From contig CM057456.1 in NCBI GenBank assembly GCA_016271365.2, forward strand, positions 607,543,501 to 607,607,500: a stretch of DNA of 64,000 bases, written 5' to 3'. Shown here piece after piece: positions 43,385-54,984 of this stretch. Each line of letters starts with the position of its first letter. The stretch's first letter is position 1. Origin of the DNA: Neoceratodus forsteri. Taxonomy: Eukaryota > Chordata > Ceratodontiformes > Ceratodontidae. The notes under the pieces are model-generated. The model did not search any database. It saw only the letters and a program-made list of their open reading frames with translations, and was not told the DNA's origin. The position numbers and the translations under genes were made by a program.

Positions 43385-45240
43385 TTATTTTATTTATTTG
43401 TTTGAAAATTAGTAACTGGGAAAGGCACACTGAGCCAAGGCTCATTTCCAAGTGCGACCCGGGGGGAAGGAAACAGGAGACACAATAAAACATACATAAT
43501 ATCAAAGCTCAGAACAACATAAAGTGCAATCAACGTACAATGTAAACACAGTAAGTGCAAAATAAAAAGCAGCAAGGCACAGTGAGTAACACAAATGTAC
43601 AATTAGAGAGACCTTCACAAGGCAATGATGGCAGTGCAGAAGTAGAAGGTAGAGAGCCTGATACAGGCTGAGGTAGGAAGCAGGAGGATCACCAACCACA
43701 TGGAGAGTAGGGGCTCCAAACAGGGGAGGGTTAGTTAGAGGGTTGACAGAAGCAGATGAAGGTAGGGAGGATTTTATCCTGGTACCTGAGGGGGCTAGGG
43801 GAGGGAAAGAGGCAGAGAGAAGAGGGGTACAGGTTTCAGATAGAGGGAGGGATGGCGATAGGAGAAGGCTGATTATCAAACATAGGAGTGGGGATGTGGA
43901 GTGGAGAAGGTGTGATGATCCTTGAAAATGAGGGAGTATGAGGCAGAAGGGATAGCAGAAAGGAGTGAAGAAAGATAGGAGGGAAGGGATCTGGGGAGGC
44001 ACAGTGGGACTGGCGACATGAAGTTTGGCATGGATGGATAAGAAAGAGTAAAGGGAACAGTGGTGTGTTTTGGGGTTGGGGGAGTTGATAGCAAAGCAAC
44101 AGAAGGCATTACAGAGGATGTCCAGTCTGGCAAGGGAAGTTGATGGGGCTGCGCCCTAGATCACATCCATGTAATCAAAGACTGGGAGCACCATTTTGGT
44201 AACAAGCTCCAGCTGGATCTATGGAGACAAGCAGTTTTTGTTGTGGTACAGGGCACTGAGTTTGGGAGCAGAGCTTGGCATGGATGGCATTCATGTGGGC
44301 AAAGAAGTCAAGCTTACTATCTAGCCACACACCTGGGTACTTGAAGGACTGAACTGCTTCAAAGGGGGGCTATCGAAGGTGGAGAAGACAGGAAGGGTAG
44401 GGAGCCTGGACAGTTTCTGGCTGGTGCCAAGCATTATGGACACTATTTGTTTAGTTTTCATCTGGAGTTGGTTGGAGTGGAACCAGTGCAGGATGTTGTA
44501 GAAGTCTTGCTGAAGCAACCCATCCACAGCTGCGGTAGAGGGACCAGAGATGAAGATGACTGTCATCTGCATACATGTGGATGTGTGAGTTGGCACAGAT
44601 GGAGGGGAGGTCATTAAGAAAAATGGAGAACAGGATGGCACTGATGATGCAGCCCTGTGGGACCCCAGCCTGGATGGGTAGTGGAGGTGACAGGATGCCT
44701 TCCACCTGTACCAAATGATGATGCACATGTAGGAACAGAACCATTGAACAGCAGGAGCTGAGAGGCCAGCAGAGCTCAGCTTGTCCAGGAGGAGTGAATG
44801 ATACATTGAATCAAAGGCTTTGGCCAGACTGATGAAAATGGCCTTTGTGATGCGACTTTGATCCATTCCGGAGAAGATGAAGTCAGTAACACACAGTAAG
44901 GGGAGACAGTGGAATGGTGCTTATGGAAACCATTCTGGAAGGGAGCAAGGTAGTTAGAAGAATAGAGGAGGTTGGGAGCCTGAAATAGACAAGTTTCTCC
45001 TCCAACTTTCCAAGAGATGGGAGGAGGGAGATAGGTTGGAAGTTACTGCAGAGGAGGGGTCACTCCCTCTGTAAAGGGGAAGAACTTTGGCCGTCTTCCA
45101 AGACTGAGGGACAACACAGAGGGAGAAAGAAAAGTTGAGGAGGTGAGTGAGGGGAGAGGTGATGGCAGGAACTGAAAGGTTAGAGGAGTTTAGGATCCAG
45201 CCTATCAGGGCTGGATTTGGACAGGTTAAGGGAAGAAGCC
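43385..45240 (-). mobile_element. L2/CR1-group LINE, copy C (5'-truncated)
   Basis: Minus-strand LINE. Its 3' tail (TTTATTT-rich on the plus strand at 43381-43400) is preceded by the hairpin GAGCCAAGGCTC at 43432-43443. The 3' UTR and C-terminal region follow to about 44130, and the RT lies from about 45235 to 44130. The 5' break falls just before the motif that reads SSLNLSKSSPDRLDPK. It is related to copy A throughout, with independent mutations. Confidence 0.85.
44130..45235 (-). pseudogene. Reverse transcriptase of LINE copy C
   Basis: Readable blocks are VVPQSWKTAKVLPLYRGSD, FISLAKAFDSMYHSLLL (the first catalytic block, with the FID aspartate replaced by Ser), AGVPQGCIISAILFSIFLND and HMYADDSHLHLW (YADD codons at 44562-44573). 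There are at least three frames: 44954-45253, 44321-44866 and 44451-44744. Frameshifts and loss of the first catalytic Asp make it inactive. Confidence 0.8.
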
Positions 45241-45477
45241 AAAGAGGTGGCATATGAGAGAGAGAGAGCCAAAAAGGAGGTATATGAGAAACTGGCTTTG
45301 CAGCTGCTGTTAAGAGCTATTCTAACTGCTCAGGAACTGACACCAAAGGATTTGGCAAAGATGTCTGAAGCTCTTCCTAGGAATGCAAATGCATTTGATT
45401 GTAAGGCCATGCAGTTGTACAAAAAAGTAGACACCTTTTGCAATAATACCTATGATGTTATAGGGATACAGGAGTGA
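45241..45477 (+). other. Orphan open frame, helix-rich, unknown
   Basis: An uninterrupted plus-strand frame of about 79 codons runs from the LINE breakpoint to TGA at 45475-45477. It is rich in charged and Leu/Ala residues (YERERAKKEVYEKLALQLLL, then AQELTPKDLAKMSEALPRN) and would fold as helices. I do not recognise a family. It abuts the 5' end of LINE copy C, which may have interrupted a longer coding sequence. Upstream codons now overlap LINE sequence and are not meaningful. It could be a C-terminal exon of an old transposon protein or of a processed pseudogene. Confidence 0.3.
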
Positions 45478-46399
45478 ACCTGAATCTTTTTTTCCTCTTT
45501 TTTAACACATAGAAAACCACCTCCCCAAAAGCTAAAGTAATCAGTCACAGAGCTTTTAGTTTCTAGCTGACTAAGATGTTACAGAAAAAGGGAGGCAGCA
45601 GTTTCAAAAACACCTGACGTGGATGTATAGCACTGTTGCAAACAGTTTCTCTCCCAGAACTCAGTCTATACTGCTACCAGTTCTCACAATCCTTCAGATG
45701 CCTAAATGGTCACCTTGATATGCTGCCACCACTCAGCTTAAATCTCACTTACATAGCACAATGACCTGTCCCAAAGGACAAATGACCCACCATTTTAGTC
45801 ACAGTTGACAACACTTTGCTTTAAATAGCTTAGTAGTCTGTCTTTTTGGAAATGGATCACAGATGTGCCCTTTACCACAGGTTATTTATACCTTAAAAAC
45901 TCAAGCCACTGCTGGCCCAGTGATGTGGAGAGCTGAGGCACCTTACACTTCACCTCCTGCCATACTGATGACCTGGGACTGGAAATGGATGTGGGTTGCT
46001 TGGGGGCTGGCTGGATGAGGGAGGATTGAACATCCATAGGACAGCTCTCTTCCTTCGGGGAGGGGGGGGGTTGTTGTGCCTCACTGTCTGACTACCATCC
46101 GGTGGCAGCTGGGTGGCAGGGATCCCACATTCAGGGTGCTAAAGGCATCTCTGCAGGGGCAGATCTCACATACTGCACCCATTGCAGGTTCTGTGTGCCC
46201 ACAGAGAAAATCAACGGTAACAACCCTGGCCTCAGGATGATGACCAACCCCTTGTAGGCCCTTCACCAGTGCTTGGACAGAGGACAACAGAAGGAAGGTA
46301 AGTCTCGGAGAAGCTGAGTGATGGGGCTTGAGGGGGTCGGTAGGAAGAGGGAAGCTGGGGCAGCTCAGGAGACAAACAGATTATGGAAAAAAAATGACA
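45478..46399. other. Anonymous DNA
   Basis: No supported gene. A G tract lies at 46061-46069. Nothing else recognised. Confidence 0.4.
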
Positions 46400-47125
46400 G
46401 AAAGTATGACATATAAAAATAACATTTAATGCTCTCTGATATTTATATATGGTATACGATTGTACACACTAAAGATTATGGGGTAGGCAGTACACTACAG
46501 AAATGGAAAACAAAACATTTGAAAAGAGAGATCACACAGAATAACACTCACTAGTTCTCATTACATTCTAAATAGAAGTAGAAGCTTACCCTATCTGGAA
46601 TCTTGTGAGTTATGGCAGACATGAACAGTGGTGACAAAAGTTCAATGTCACAACACTAACAAACTACTCAGAGTAAAAACAAGATAGGAATACATTCAGC
46701 AGATCAGCCCACTTGCCTGCACCATCAGTCCTGTCACTCTGACATTGCAGTCCAGTCATTCCTTTGATCTAAGAGCCAATGCCCACCAGAAAACTAGTCT
46801 GAACTAGTTATGTGTAGTCATCCTTACTTGTATTGTTATTATTGCTGAATGCTTGGCAGAAAGCATCTAATTTTGGTTTGGCCAGTATTTACACCCAAAA
46901 CACAAGTCTTAGATAAAAGGAACCCAGCCCTTTTACTGTTACCCAAAACAGAGTCTTTTCTATCAAAAGAGATCCGCTTTTGACACCCAACTTGCTCTCC
47001 AGCATAGCAGAGCAAATTTGAAAAAAAAAATGTAATCTCAGTTCCCACATGCATCCCACATCAACTAGAATATTTTACAGAGAAAATAGATCATCAAATT
47101 GAAAAAAAAATCACTGAGTGTTACA
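46400..47125 (-). repeat. Candidate 3' LTR of the Gypsy element
   Basis: On the minus strand, just after the RNase H region, a purine run GAGGGATGGAGA (a polypurine-tract-like sequence, complement of 47126-47137) is followed immediately by TGTAACACTCAG, a plausible LTR start with the canonical TG. About 700 nt further, ATTAAA (complement of 46425-46430) could be the polyadenylation signal. No second LTR copy was found upstream of gag, so the assignment and the lower boundary are tentative. Confidence 0.3.
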
Positions 47126-47289
47126 TCTCCATCCCTCAGAGAAATGAAAGGACATCTTTTAGTAACCTTAAAATATGTTTTTTTTATGTTACCAGGTTTA
47201 CTCTACCTGCTGCACCCCAGTTCTCTCACTTGTTTAACAATTTAATTCTTTAAGGCACCCCCTTTCTTTGCTGAGCCAAAGGACGCTAC

Positions 47290-49860
47290 TTAGACAGGAC
47301 ATGTGCATTGCCATGCTGTGACCCAAGTTGTTGCCTAATGTCCATGTTATAGGACTACAGCACTAGGCTCCATCTTAACAATTGGAGATGTTGCTACTTG
47401 TCCTGTGGAGCCATGTAAGGGGGTTGTGGTTGGTGATTAGTGGGAACACCCTCTCACGCAAATATGGCTGCAGCATCTGCAGAGCCCAGACTATACCCAG
47501 ACACTATTTTTCAGTTGTGGTGTAGGCGTCCTCTCTGGGCAGCAGCTTTCTGCTTAGGTAAATGACTGGGTGTTCCTCCCCTGTGTGAGTAACCTGACTC
47601 AGAACTACCCATAGCCAAATATGGGATGCATTCATCTACACAACAAACTTTATAGAATTGTCAGAGCTCACGAGCACAGGTGCCTGACACAATGCTTCCT
47701 TCAGTTGGCAGAACTTTGTCTCACGGTGATCCATCCACTAAGCGTTTTCTTGCATTTTCTTTCTAGTGAGATCAGAGAGGGATTTAACCATACTTCTGAA
47801 GTTTGGCATAAACTTTCAGTACTACCCTGCCATCCCTAGTAATACTTGTACCTTTCTCTTGGCATGGCACATCCCTTATTCTGTTAATTTTTACTGTCTC
47901 AGGCCAGATGTACCAACTCCCTACTCTGTGCCCAACGTATGACACCTCTGTCATCCCTACTTGGCACTTTGTTGCCTTGGCTGTAATTCCTGCAGCCTTC
48001 AGATGGTGGAGCACCTCTTTCACAGCGCTGATGCGATCCTCCCATGTCTGGCTGTAGATAGTGATGTCATCAATGTACACCAGCACAAAGTCTCCTGTCC
48101 CAGACAGAATATGGTCCATGAGTCATTGAAAAGTTGCCAGCATATTCTTCATCCTGAATGACATTACTTGAAGCTCGAATAAGCCAAACAGAGTGACGAA
48201 GACTAACCTCTCTCTGGCTTCAGGTATCAGGGTACCTGCCAATAGCCCTTTGTCAGGTCTATGGTGGTCAGGTACATGGCTCCTCCTAGCCTCTCTATGA
48301 CACAGAAACAGAATTTTGTCAGCAGAAGAGGACCACTTGGCCCACCATGTCTGCACAGATGGTTTCTGTCTAATCTGGCCTTGCAGACCCTTACTGGTCT
48401 TTAGCAGCCCTCCCTCCTCCCTTCCTATTTTCTAATATATTGCTATGTCTATCCCATGCATGCTTGAAGCCTTCTGACTGTTTTTGCCACCAATACTTAC
48501 ACTGCCAGTATGTTCCAGGTGTCTACCACTCTTTCACTGAAGAAGTATTTCCTCACATCTCTCTTAATCTCCCCCCCCCACAGCTTCATCACATGCCCCC
48601 CCATTCCTGGTGCTCTTTCTAATTTGAAAAAGCCTCCCCCACTGCACCCTGTTCATTCCTGTGAGGTACTTGTAGGTCTCTATTATGTCACCTTTAATCT
48701 TTCTTCCAGAGTGTACATGTTGAGATCAATCAGTCTCTCCTCATAGGGCTTCTCGTGCAGACCCTGCACCATTTTAGTTGCCCTCCTCTAGACTGTCTCC
48801 ACCCTGTCTATGTCCTTTCTGAGGTGCAGCCTCCAAAACTGGACACAGTACTCCAGGTGGGTTCTCACCAGTGAGTGATACAGTGGCAACACCACGTCTC
48901 TCCTCCTGTTGGATATGCACCCCTTCTTATGCATTCCAGCATCCCACTAGCCCTTTCAACTGCTTTTTCACACTGCCCTGCCACTTTGAGGTCATCAGAT
49001 ATAATCCCATGGTCCCTTTCCTGCCTAGTGACTGTCAATACCTCCCTCCATCCTATACTTGGCTGCTGGATCCCTATGCCCCAGGTGCATGGATTCTGCA
49101 CTTTTTGCCATGGAACTCATCCTTCCTCAAGTTTCCCAAGACCCCTGTGCATCCTCTACAACACCTTCTGAGAGTCCACCCTATTGCAGAGGACTGGTCC
49201 CAGTACTGAGCCCTGTGGCACCCTGCTGGTCACTCTTCCATCACTAGGGTGAGTGCCATTAACCACCACCACCTTCTTCTCCTGTTCATTAATGAGTTTC
49301 TAACTCAATTCACCACTTTGGATCCCACTCCTAGGCTGCTTAATTTCTTATCCAGCCTTCTGTGTGGCACAGTGTTGAACCTCATTCATCCTGGGCATGA
49401 GGTATGCATCTGATTCCATACAGCTGTTGATCCTGCAGTAGTTGATGCAGAACCTTGTGGTCCAATCTTTTTTGGGGATCAGTACCACATGGGAGACCCA
49501 GGGACTGCTGGACTCCTGGATTACCCTAAGAGCCAGCATTTGCTTGCTCTCCCCCTGAAAGGTATGTTTCACTCCTTCGGGAATTCTGTAGGGTGGCTGC
49601 CTCAGCAGAGCCTGGGACTCTGTATTCATGCAGTGCTCCACCAGTATCCGTGTGAACATTTCTCCAAATGTCTGCAGCACCCTGTGCATTTCAACAGCTT
49701 GTACCAGTGTCAGCTGCTCCAAGAGGGTGACAGCATCCAGTGAGGATTCTCCCTTAACCTTTACAAGGAGATCCACCAGTGGGTCTGCTTTTGCCTCCAC
49801 CTCCAAATAGCTGCACACAGTCAGGACCATCTCTTTCTGGTCATGGTAGGACTTCATCAT
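47290..49860 (-). pseudogene. Gypsy reverse transcriptase and RNase H (split by CR1)
   Basis: The RT begins with LVEHCMNTESQALLRQPPYR, VIQESSSPWVSHVVLIPKKD, FCINYCRINS and YLMPRMNE, and breaks at about 49391. After the CR1 it resumes with LGGAMYLTTIDLTKGYWQV, FVTLFGLFELQVMSFRMKN and the catalytic block VLVYIDDITIYSQTWEDR (YIDD for the usual YLDD). Then KATKCQVGMTEVSYVGHRVG closes the RT. RNase H is visible in fragments: PVIYLSRKLLPREDAYTT, CLGIVWALQMLQPYL and TNHNPLTWL (near 47405-47430). It copies the element's RNA in cytoplasmic particles in active relatives. Several in-frame stops make it non-functional. Confidence 0.85.
48302..49390 (-). mobile_element. CR1 LINE inserted in the Gypsy RT
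   Basis: Minus-strand CR1, 5'-truncated. It starts near FNTVPHRRLDKKLSSLGVG, passes VVNGTHPSDGRVTSR, and includes ALVRTHLEYCVQFWRLHLRK, ATKMVQGLHEKPYEERLID and LNMYTLEERLKV. The 3' terminus reads AAATTCTGTTTCTGTGTC, close to the (ATTCTRTG)n ends typical of CR1, so the 3' end is intact. Gypsy reading resumes immediately at 48301. Flanking duplication is not evident, as usual for CR1. Confidence 0.85.
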
Positions 49861-49869
49861 GTTTATGTG

Positions 49870-50007
49870 GTAGATTTACTGCTTGCACCTCCTGTCAGGT
49901 AGCTCCACCATAACATCATTTGCACTCCTGACCACTGAGTAAGGACCCTTCCAAGCCACCTGCAGTTTATTCTTTTAGACAGAGATGAGTACCATCAACT
50001 CATCACC
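49870..50007 (-). pseudogene. GPY/F-like module downstream of Gypsy integrase
   Basis: The minus strand reads GDELMVLIS, a stop, then KNKLQVAWKGPYSVVRSA and VMVELPDRRCKQ, followed by HINMMKSYHDQK. The W-x-GPY signature and the H-N-M/L-K-x-Y/W ending correspond to the GPY/F module found after integrase in Gypsy elements and retroviruses. It connects integrase to the RT in this unusual domain order. Confidence 0.65.
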
Positions 50008-50009
50008 AT

Positions 50010-50325
50010 CATCATCACTTTTTATTTGTTAAGTGCCTTTCAAAACCAAGGCACTGTACAATCATATAAAACATTAAGCATAAATATATAAATTAATCTG
50101 GGTAAGCCAGAGAAAATAAATACATTTTCAGCATAGTTTTAAAACTATCGACGGTCAGGCATTCTCTTAACCGATGAGGTAGAGAGTTCCACAGGGTCGG
50201 TGCTGCAAAAAAAAAAACGCGAGCCCCAGAAGTTTTCAAATGAACCCTGGGAACCTCTAGCAATCCCTCATCGGTGGATCGGAGAGGACAACGGGGGAAG
50301 TAGGGAGTCAGGAGATCTAAATCAT
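50010..50325 (-). mobile_element. L2-type LINE 3' fragment inserted after integrase
   Basis: Encodes the end of a LINE ORF2: YFPRCPLRSTDEGLLEVPR, FFAAPTLWNSLPHRLRECL and FKTMLKMYLFSLAYPD, then a 3' UTR with GTACAGTGCCTTGGTTTTGA and AATAAAAAGTGATGATGATG, the style of classic L2 3' ends. An A11 run at about 50206-50216 interrupts the frame region. It differs from LINE copies A-C, so a second L2-like lineage is present. Confidence 0.75.
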
Positions 50326-51190
50326 ACTCCCAATCTCTGGTTCTATGGTAGTACCACATCTTTTGTTGTGCAGTAGATAGGTGCTCCAGGGTGAACTCCA
50401 TGAGCTCCATGAGCCTTGACCTGAAATTCAGAGCATACTCCACAACAGATCCCTCTTGGGGAGCACGACAACCCTCCCATTTATCCCATACAAAATCTAA
50501 GGGACCCCTTACTCTATGGCCAGATGGAAGCTCGAAGGGGGAGAGCCCTCTGGATGCCTTGGAGACATCCCTATATGCAAATAAGAGATGGGGTAAGTAC
50601 ATTTTCCACTCTCTTGCATGCTGGTAAGTGAATGCCTTTAACATGGATTTGAGCGTCGCTTTAAAATGCTTGACCAAATTGTTAGTCTGGCAGTGGTATG
50701 GGGATGCTCTGACCCATTGCCCCCACACTTCCCCCGTAGACTAGTCATTAGGGCAGACCTAAATTGGTGCCCTGGTCTGACATAATCTCATGTAAAAACT
50801 CACCCAGCTGAGTATTCCCACAGTTCATCAGCCACTTGAGGAGGACAAAGACATGGCCTACGGGTATCTTGTGACATAGTCCATGACCCCCCAAATGTGC
50901 CTCTTGTCTGTGTGACTTGGGGGTGCTGAGTAGCCCTACAATGTCCATAGCAATTTGTTGAAATGGCTCTTCAATTATAGGCAGGGGAATCAAAGTCACC
51001 TTAGCCTTGTCTCCAATTTTTCCCACCCTCTAGCACTGTGGACAAATCTGGCAGTAGTTTATCAAGCCCTTAAAGATACTGGGACAGTAAAAACTGTTAC
51101 TAAGCTGCCTTTTTGTATGACTGACTCTGAACTGTCCAGAAAAGGGTATATCATATGCTAGGGCCAGAAGCTGAATACTTTACTCATTAT
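50326..51190 (-). pseudogene. Gypsy integrase
   Basis: Would insert the cDNA into chromosomal DNA. The N-terminal zinc-binding region ends INYCQICPQC, followed by RVGKIGDKAKVTLIPLPIIE. The catalytic core starts FQQIAMDIVGLL (first Asp) and includes HEIMSDQGTNLG (second Asp), then, after a break near 50730, SPYHCQTNNLVKHFKATLKS, where the catalytic Glu of the usual LVERFN is replaced by Lys. It continues with YLPHLLFAYRDVSKASRGLS and FELPSGHRVRGPLDF. Loss of the catalytic Glu and the frame breaks show it is inactive. Confidence 0.85.
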
Positions 51191-51559
51191 GAACTGTTAT
51201 CTGATAGAGTATCCCTTCCTCCAGTCCTCCCTACAGAACCCACTCTTGATATAGGAGCCTATTCTCCCAATATACCTCCCTTTTCTCTGAACCCTAAGAG
51301 TCACCTTCCACCCTGGTGACCAACTCCCTTAGATTCTGTGTGGATGGGTCAGCTTGCTCAGCTATTTCCAGTTGTACATGCATGACCTTCCCTAAAATAC
51401 ACTCTTTTGTTGGTAACAGTCCACCGCCGGACTCTCTGCAGTCTGTAGCAATAGCTCAGAACTGTTGCCCCATCTCGTTCTTCAGCCACAACTTCCCCTG
51501 CTGCTGAGGGAATGGTTGTTTCCAGCTGCATTGACCCCTCTGTGCCCTCAGGAGCTTAT

Positions 51560-51950
51560 TCTCTTGCCTGACTGTGGGTACTTATGCACACAATATTGGC
51601 CCAAATGTCAGAGTCATTAACCGTAACTACATCCACAGAAAGATCCAGTAGAACACCCACGTCCTGTATGCCCTGGCCACCATCCCAGCTTAGAAAGATC
51701 CGGGCCATTGGCACTGAGACCACAGAGACTGCAGCACCCATCACTCCTCTAATTCTGGAAAACTAGCCCAGAAGGATCTGTTCCCAGTGAACTGAATACT
51801 TCTTTGCCATTGAAACAGAGACTCCTGGGTCCCTCAGTTCCTGGGCTGCCATCCTATTAGCTAATGCAGGATGCACGTGTGCAGTGGAGTTAGTGGGAGC
51901 TGCACACTGCATGCAGTCCACTAGCTGCTGGGAGCTTTCAAAGCTACCCC
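51560..51950 (-). pseudogene. Gypsy protease region (tentative)
   Basis: The minus-strand segment between gag and integrase reads DVGVLLDLSVDVVTVNDSD and THSQARE, matching in style the post-protease sequence of such elements (DVGV..LP.DVLLGNDLG....TRSQ). The protease active-site D-T/S-G is not clearly preserved. The assignment rests on position and this weak resemblance. Confidence 0.35.
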
Positions 51951-51999
51951 CTCAATCAGAACTTGCCCCTTTTGCTATGTTTTTCAGACAGTCATATGA

Positions 52000-52460
52000 T
52001 GGGTGTTCCAGTTTTGGCAGACTGCCCCCAACAGGGTTCCCTTAAAACCCCTTGATGCCACTCCCCATTTGTTTTTGTGCTGAGTGTATGATCCGCTAAA
52101 TAAGAACTGATCAGCCCTCTCAGCTGCCTTGTTTGTGGAGGTAGTAGTGCTATCCAGCAATCATATTAACAACTTTTCTGTTACAGTCTTGAGAAACTGT
52201 TCCATAGGGAAAAAAATCCTTGATGTATTCCACAGAGCTAGCCTCTGCACCCTGTAACCAACATTCTAACAAGTTGTCTTGTCGAATGCATATTTCAGAA
52301 CAACTATCTCTGTGACAGGGAGATCCTGCCACTCTTGAGGACCGACCTTTTCTTAACTCTGTTGCAACAGTTCTTCTCTTTCTTAGCCTAATCTATCCTT
52401 TAAAATTTCTAGTCCATAAGGTTGGCAACCTATGGGCACCCCTTCCCCTTTCTTGACTAT
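52000..52460 (-). pseudogene. Gypsy gag C-terminal remnant
   Basis: Minus-strand fragments CWLQGAEASSVEYIKDFF, MEQFLKTVTEKLLI and TNKAAERADQFLFSGSY follow the retroelement gag pattern in which a helical LEQF...LP.....W segment precedes a zinc knuckle. The knuckle appears decayed (AVCQNWNTHHMTV). The 5' part of gag and the 5' LTR are not recognised. Confidence 0.5.
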
Positions 52461-54397
52461 GCTATAGTGTCCTCTTTAATTTTCCTTTTCCCTCTCAGGT
52501 ACTCGTACAGGAGGTTATTGTGACCTCCGAGCTGATGTAAAATGACAGACTGTAGTCCTCGTTGTTGGATTTAGTATGCAATGGCACTATGTCATAAAAT
52601 TCCTTGATGTACATACCTTATGTGTATGAAACCTGCAAATGTTGAAAATACAATGGCACTAGGTGTTTTTGATAAAGATGAAAAGTATTAGGTGATTGTA
52701 TTATAGAAATTTAGTTACTGGAGTAGAGATATCAGAAAAAAACCTTGTTGTGTTGTTAAATGCATGTAAATTGCAGATTGTTTGAGAGGCCCTTTTGGTA
52801 CCATGCATTCCTGCTGTAAACTGAGCCAGTCTGAAATTTCATGGTGATTTACATATACATCCTACGATGCTTTGAATTATGGGAGTATGTGTGATGTTGT
52901 GTTTCTTTGAAACTTGGCTTTATTACCAATGACCTTTGGGGTAACACTTGCTTCAGTACTTCTGCACTGAGGTTCTTTGTCTTCAGCTTGTTTTTTTTTT
53001 TTTTTTTATTTGAGCCCCCCCCCCCCCATCACCCAAACACACAAGACAAACATAGGGATGAAATGGTTTTCACTAAAAGTTAGATCAGTGGGTCAGTAGG
53101 TGCTGACTAAGTGCAGAGGAAGGACATACATAGTCTGTTGCTGTAAACTGATGTACTGAAGAAGGGATATGCTATTTCTGAAGGTTATCTCCTGTATTTT
53201 GAATAAACATCACACAGAGATTGTGTGTTGAACCTGAAGTTCTGCGTCTTGTCTATCTGTCATCCCACAACCCCTCCACAATCTCCCAGTGCCTTCCTTA
53301 ATCCTCTAAACATTTGTCTATAGGCCCCAGGAGTAAATTCAAAACTGCTTGATAAGGTATTTTTCACTTTAGTATTGTCCATACAGTCCTAATTGTCCAG
53401 CCTGATGAAGGCTTCTAATGCCCTGCCCATAAGGAGTGGAAAAAGGTAGTTGCCCAAGAAGCTGTGTTCAATTCAAATTGTCCATACATTCTTTCAAATG
53501 GTTTTAAAGCAAATCAAGATAATCCCACTCCTGACATTTGAGAAACATTTTGTAATTAATTTTGACTTCTTGGGTCAAACCCCCAATTCCAATATGGTTT
53601 GTGGTGGTGCCCTCTGGTGCAGAATGTCCCTCTCATGTTAGTACTGCCTTTCTTGCTTTATTTTCTCTTGTTCTCAGTCCTCTGTTATCTGAATCTCATG
53701 CTGGCACTGCCTTTCTCACTTCTCTCTCTCACTTTTCATATTCCGGCTTTGTACTTTGCAGCTCAGCATCTGCCTTTTGCTTCAAAGCATCTGCCTTTTG
53801 TTGCTCATCATTAGAGATGTTGCAAGATTTGAATTCACCAGTGAACTTAAGGCAAAGTCATCAACTTCACCTTCAATCAGTTCTTGAATTTGTGCCACTT
53901 ACTAGGAAATTTGCCTTCAGTAACTTCACTTGGCAACATTGCCTGTAACTTCACCTTTTGGGCACATTTGAGTGAAATTTCCTCAACCTGAGGCTACTGG
54001 TAAACAACTGCCTCAAGTTCACAATGAAGAGTTTCTGTAGGTCACATGGTACATCTGTATACTGGGACTGGGCTTCACATTCAGTTTTGCAGTGTGATTT
54101 AGTCAGTGGAAGAGTTTGGATGCTGATAACAGAGAGAGACATCATCATTTTAGAGTAGTTTAACATCTTATTTTTAATTAGTTTGTCATTATTTGTTTGA
54201 CTTACTAGAAGTACTTTAGTTTTGTTTCAGCATTATTTTCTTTATATTTCTATAGTCATAACTTCACCTTGAGAGATCTCTATTTTCCCTTTTGTTTCCC
54301 TTTGTTTCCCTTTCACTGTTTCTTTCTCTTACTCTTTTGTCTATAATTTTTAGTCTCTATATATTTTTATAGATTTTATTTGTATATTATTTATAAA
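52461..54397. other. Anonymous DNA with a T/C homopolymer tract
   Basis: No gene supported. A T run (52990-53007) is followed by a C run (about 53015-53027). AAGAAGGG and TCTGAAGGTTAT near 53158-53188, with AATAAAC, recall the MITE-like repeats seen elsewhere. No 5' LTR for the Gypsy element was recognised here. Confidence 0.4.
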
Positions 54398-54968
54398 AAA
54401 ATGAGTGGAGAAGACGAGAGTACCAGACCATCTTCTAGGGGTCATCACAGACCTGAGGAGGAGATAGAGGAAAGGGGAAGTGGTGGAAGAGCCATCCATC
54501 TATGCCTAACATCACCGGGTCTGGGTGCAGGAGCAAGGGGCAGTAGAAGGGATGATGCAGCAGTGATCCCACACAGTGCCACAGCAGCATCAGCCCCCAG
54601 TTCTGCAGCAGCAGCCAGCAGTTCCACAGCAACAGACCACAGTTTGCAGCAGCCCCCATTCCACAACAGCAGTCCCCAGTTCCCCCTGCTTCACTACCAC
54701 TGCCTGAATTCTCTTCACTCCCCCTGTCATACCACTACTGTCACAGGCTGATCCCCTGAGGAGCAACATACAACATCATCCTATTCCAGCTCCTCATTGT
54801 CCAAGAAGCATCCAAAGTTCTCCCTTATGTGAGAATTTTTATCACCGACACTAATGATGACAGCATCATTGTGTGTAACCTGTGTGACACCCTTGTTTGG
54901 TACGATAAGAGGGTCAGCCATTTGGGCACCAGTGAGCAGCACAATCACTTGAAAATAAGGCACTAACT
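54398..54968 (+). pseudogene. hAT-type N-terminus with a BED-like zinc finger
   Basis: A plausible start MSGEDESTRPSSRGHHRPEE (ATG near 54401) leads into a low-complexity Ala/Ser/Thr tail. Then, after a frame change, VRIFITDTNDDSIIVCNLCD, GTSEQHNHLKIRH and a stop at about 54966 follow. C-x2-C with a distal H-x4-H is the BED finger pattern, the DNA-binding module at the N-terminus of hAT transposases. The sequence then runs into a LINE at about 54985, and no catalytic domain follows in this orientation. Confidence 0.55.
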
Positions 54969-54984
54969 TAAACACTGGAATCAA

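Larger units (their letters stand above)
47290..52460 (-). mobile_element. Gypsy-type LTR retrotransposon with IN before RT (Gmr1-like), decayed
   Basis: Minus-strand order, from high to low coordinates: gag (about 52460-52000), protease region (about 51950-51560), integrase (51190-50330), GPY/F-like module (50007-49870), reverse transcriptase (49860-49391 and 48300-47784), RNase H (47780-47290). In ordinary Ty3/Gypsy elements integrase is last. IN ahead of RT is the Ty1/copia-like order known within Gypsy from the Gmr1 group of fishes and other deuterostomes. An L2 tail (50010-50325) and a CR1 (48302-49390) are inserted. Stops and frameshifts abound. Confidence 0.85.

Noticed and set aside
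54435..54666. Minus-strand frames opposite the Ala/Ser-rich hAT segment
   Set aside because: Shadow of a GCA-rich low-complexity stretch on the plus strand.
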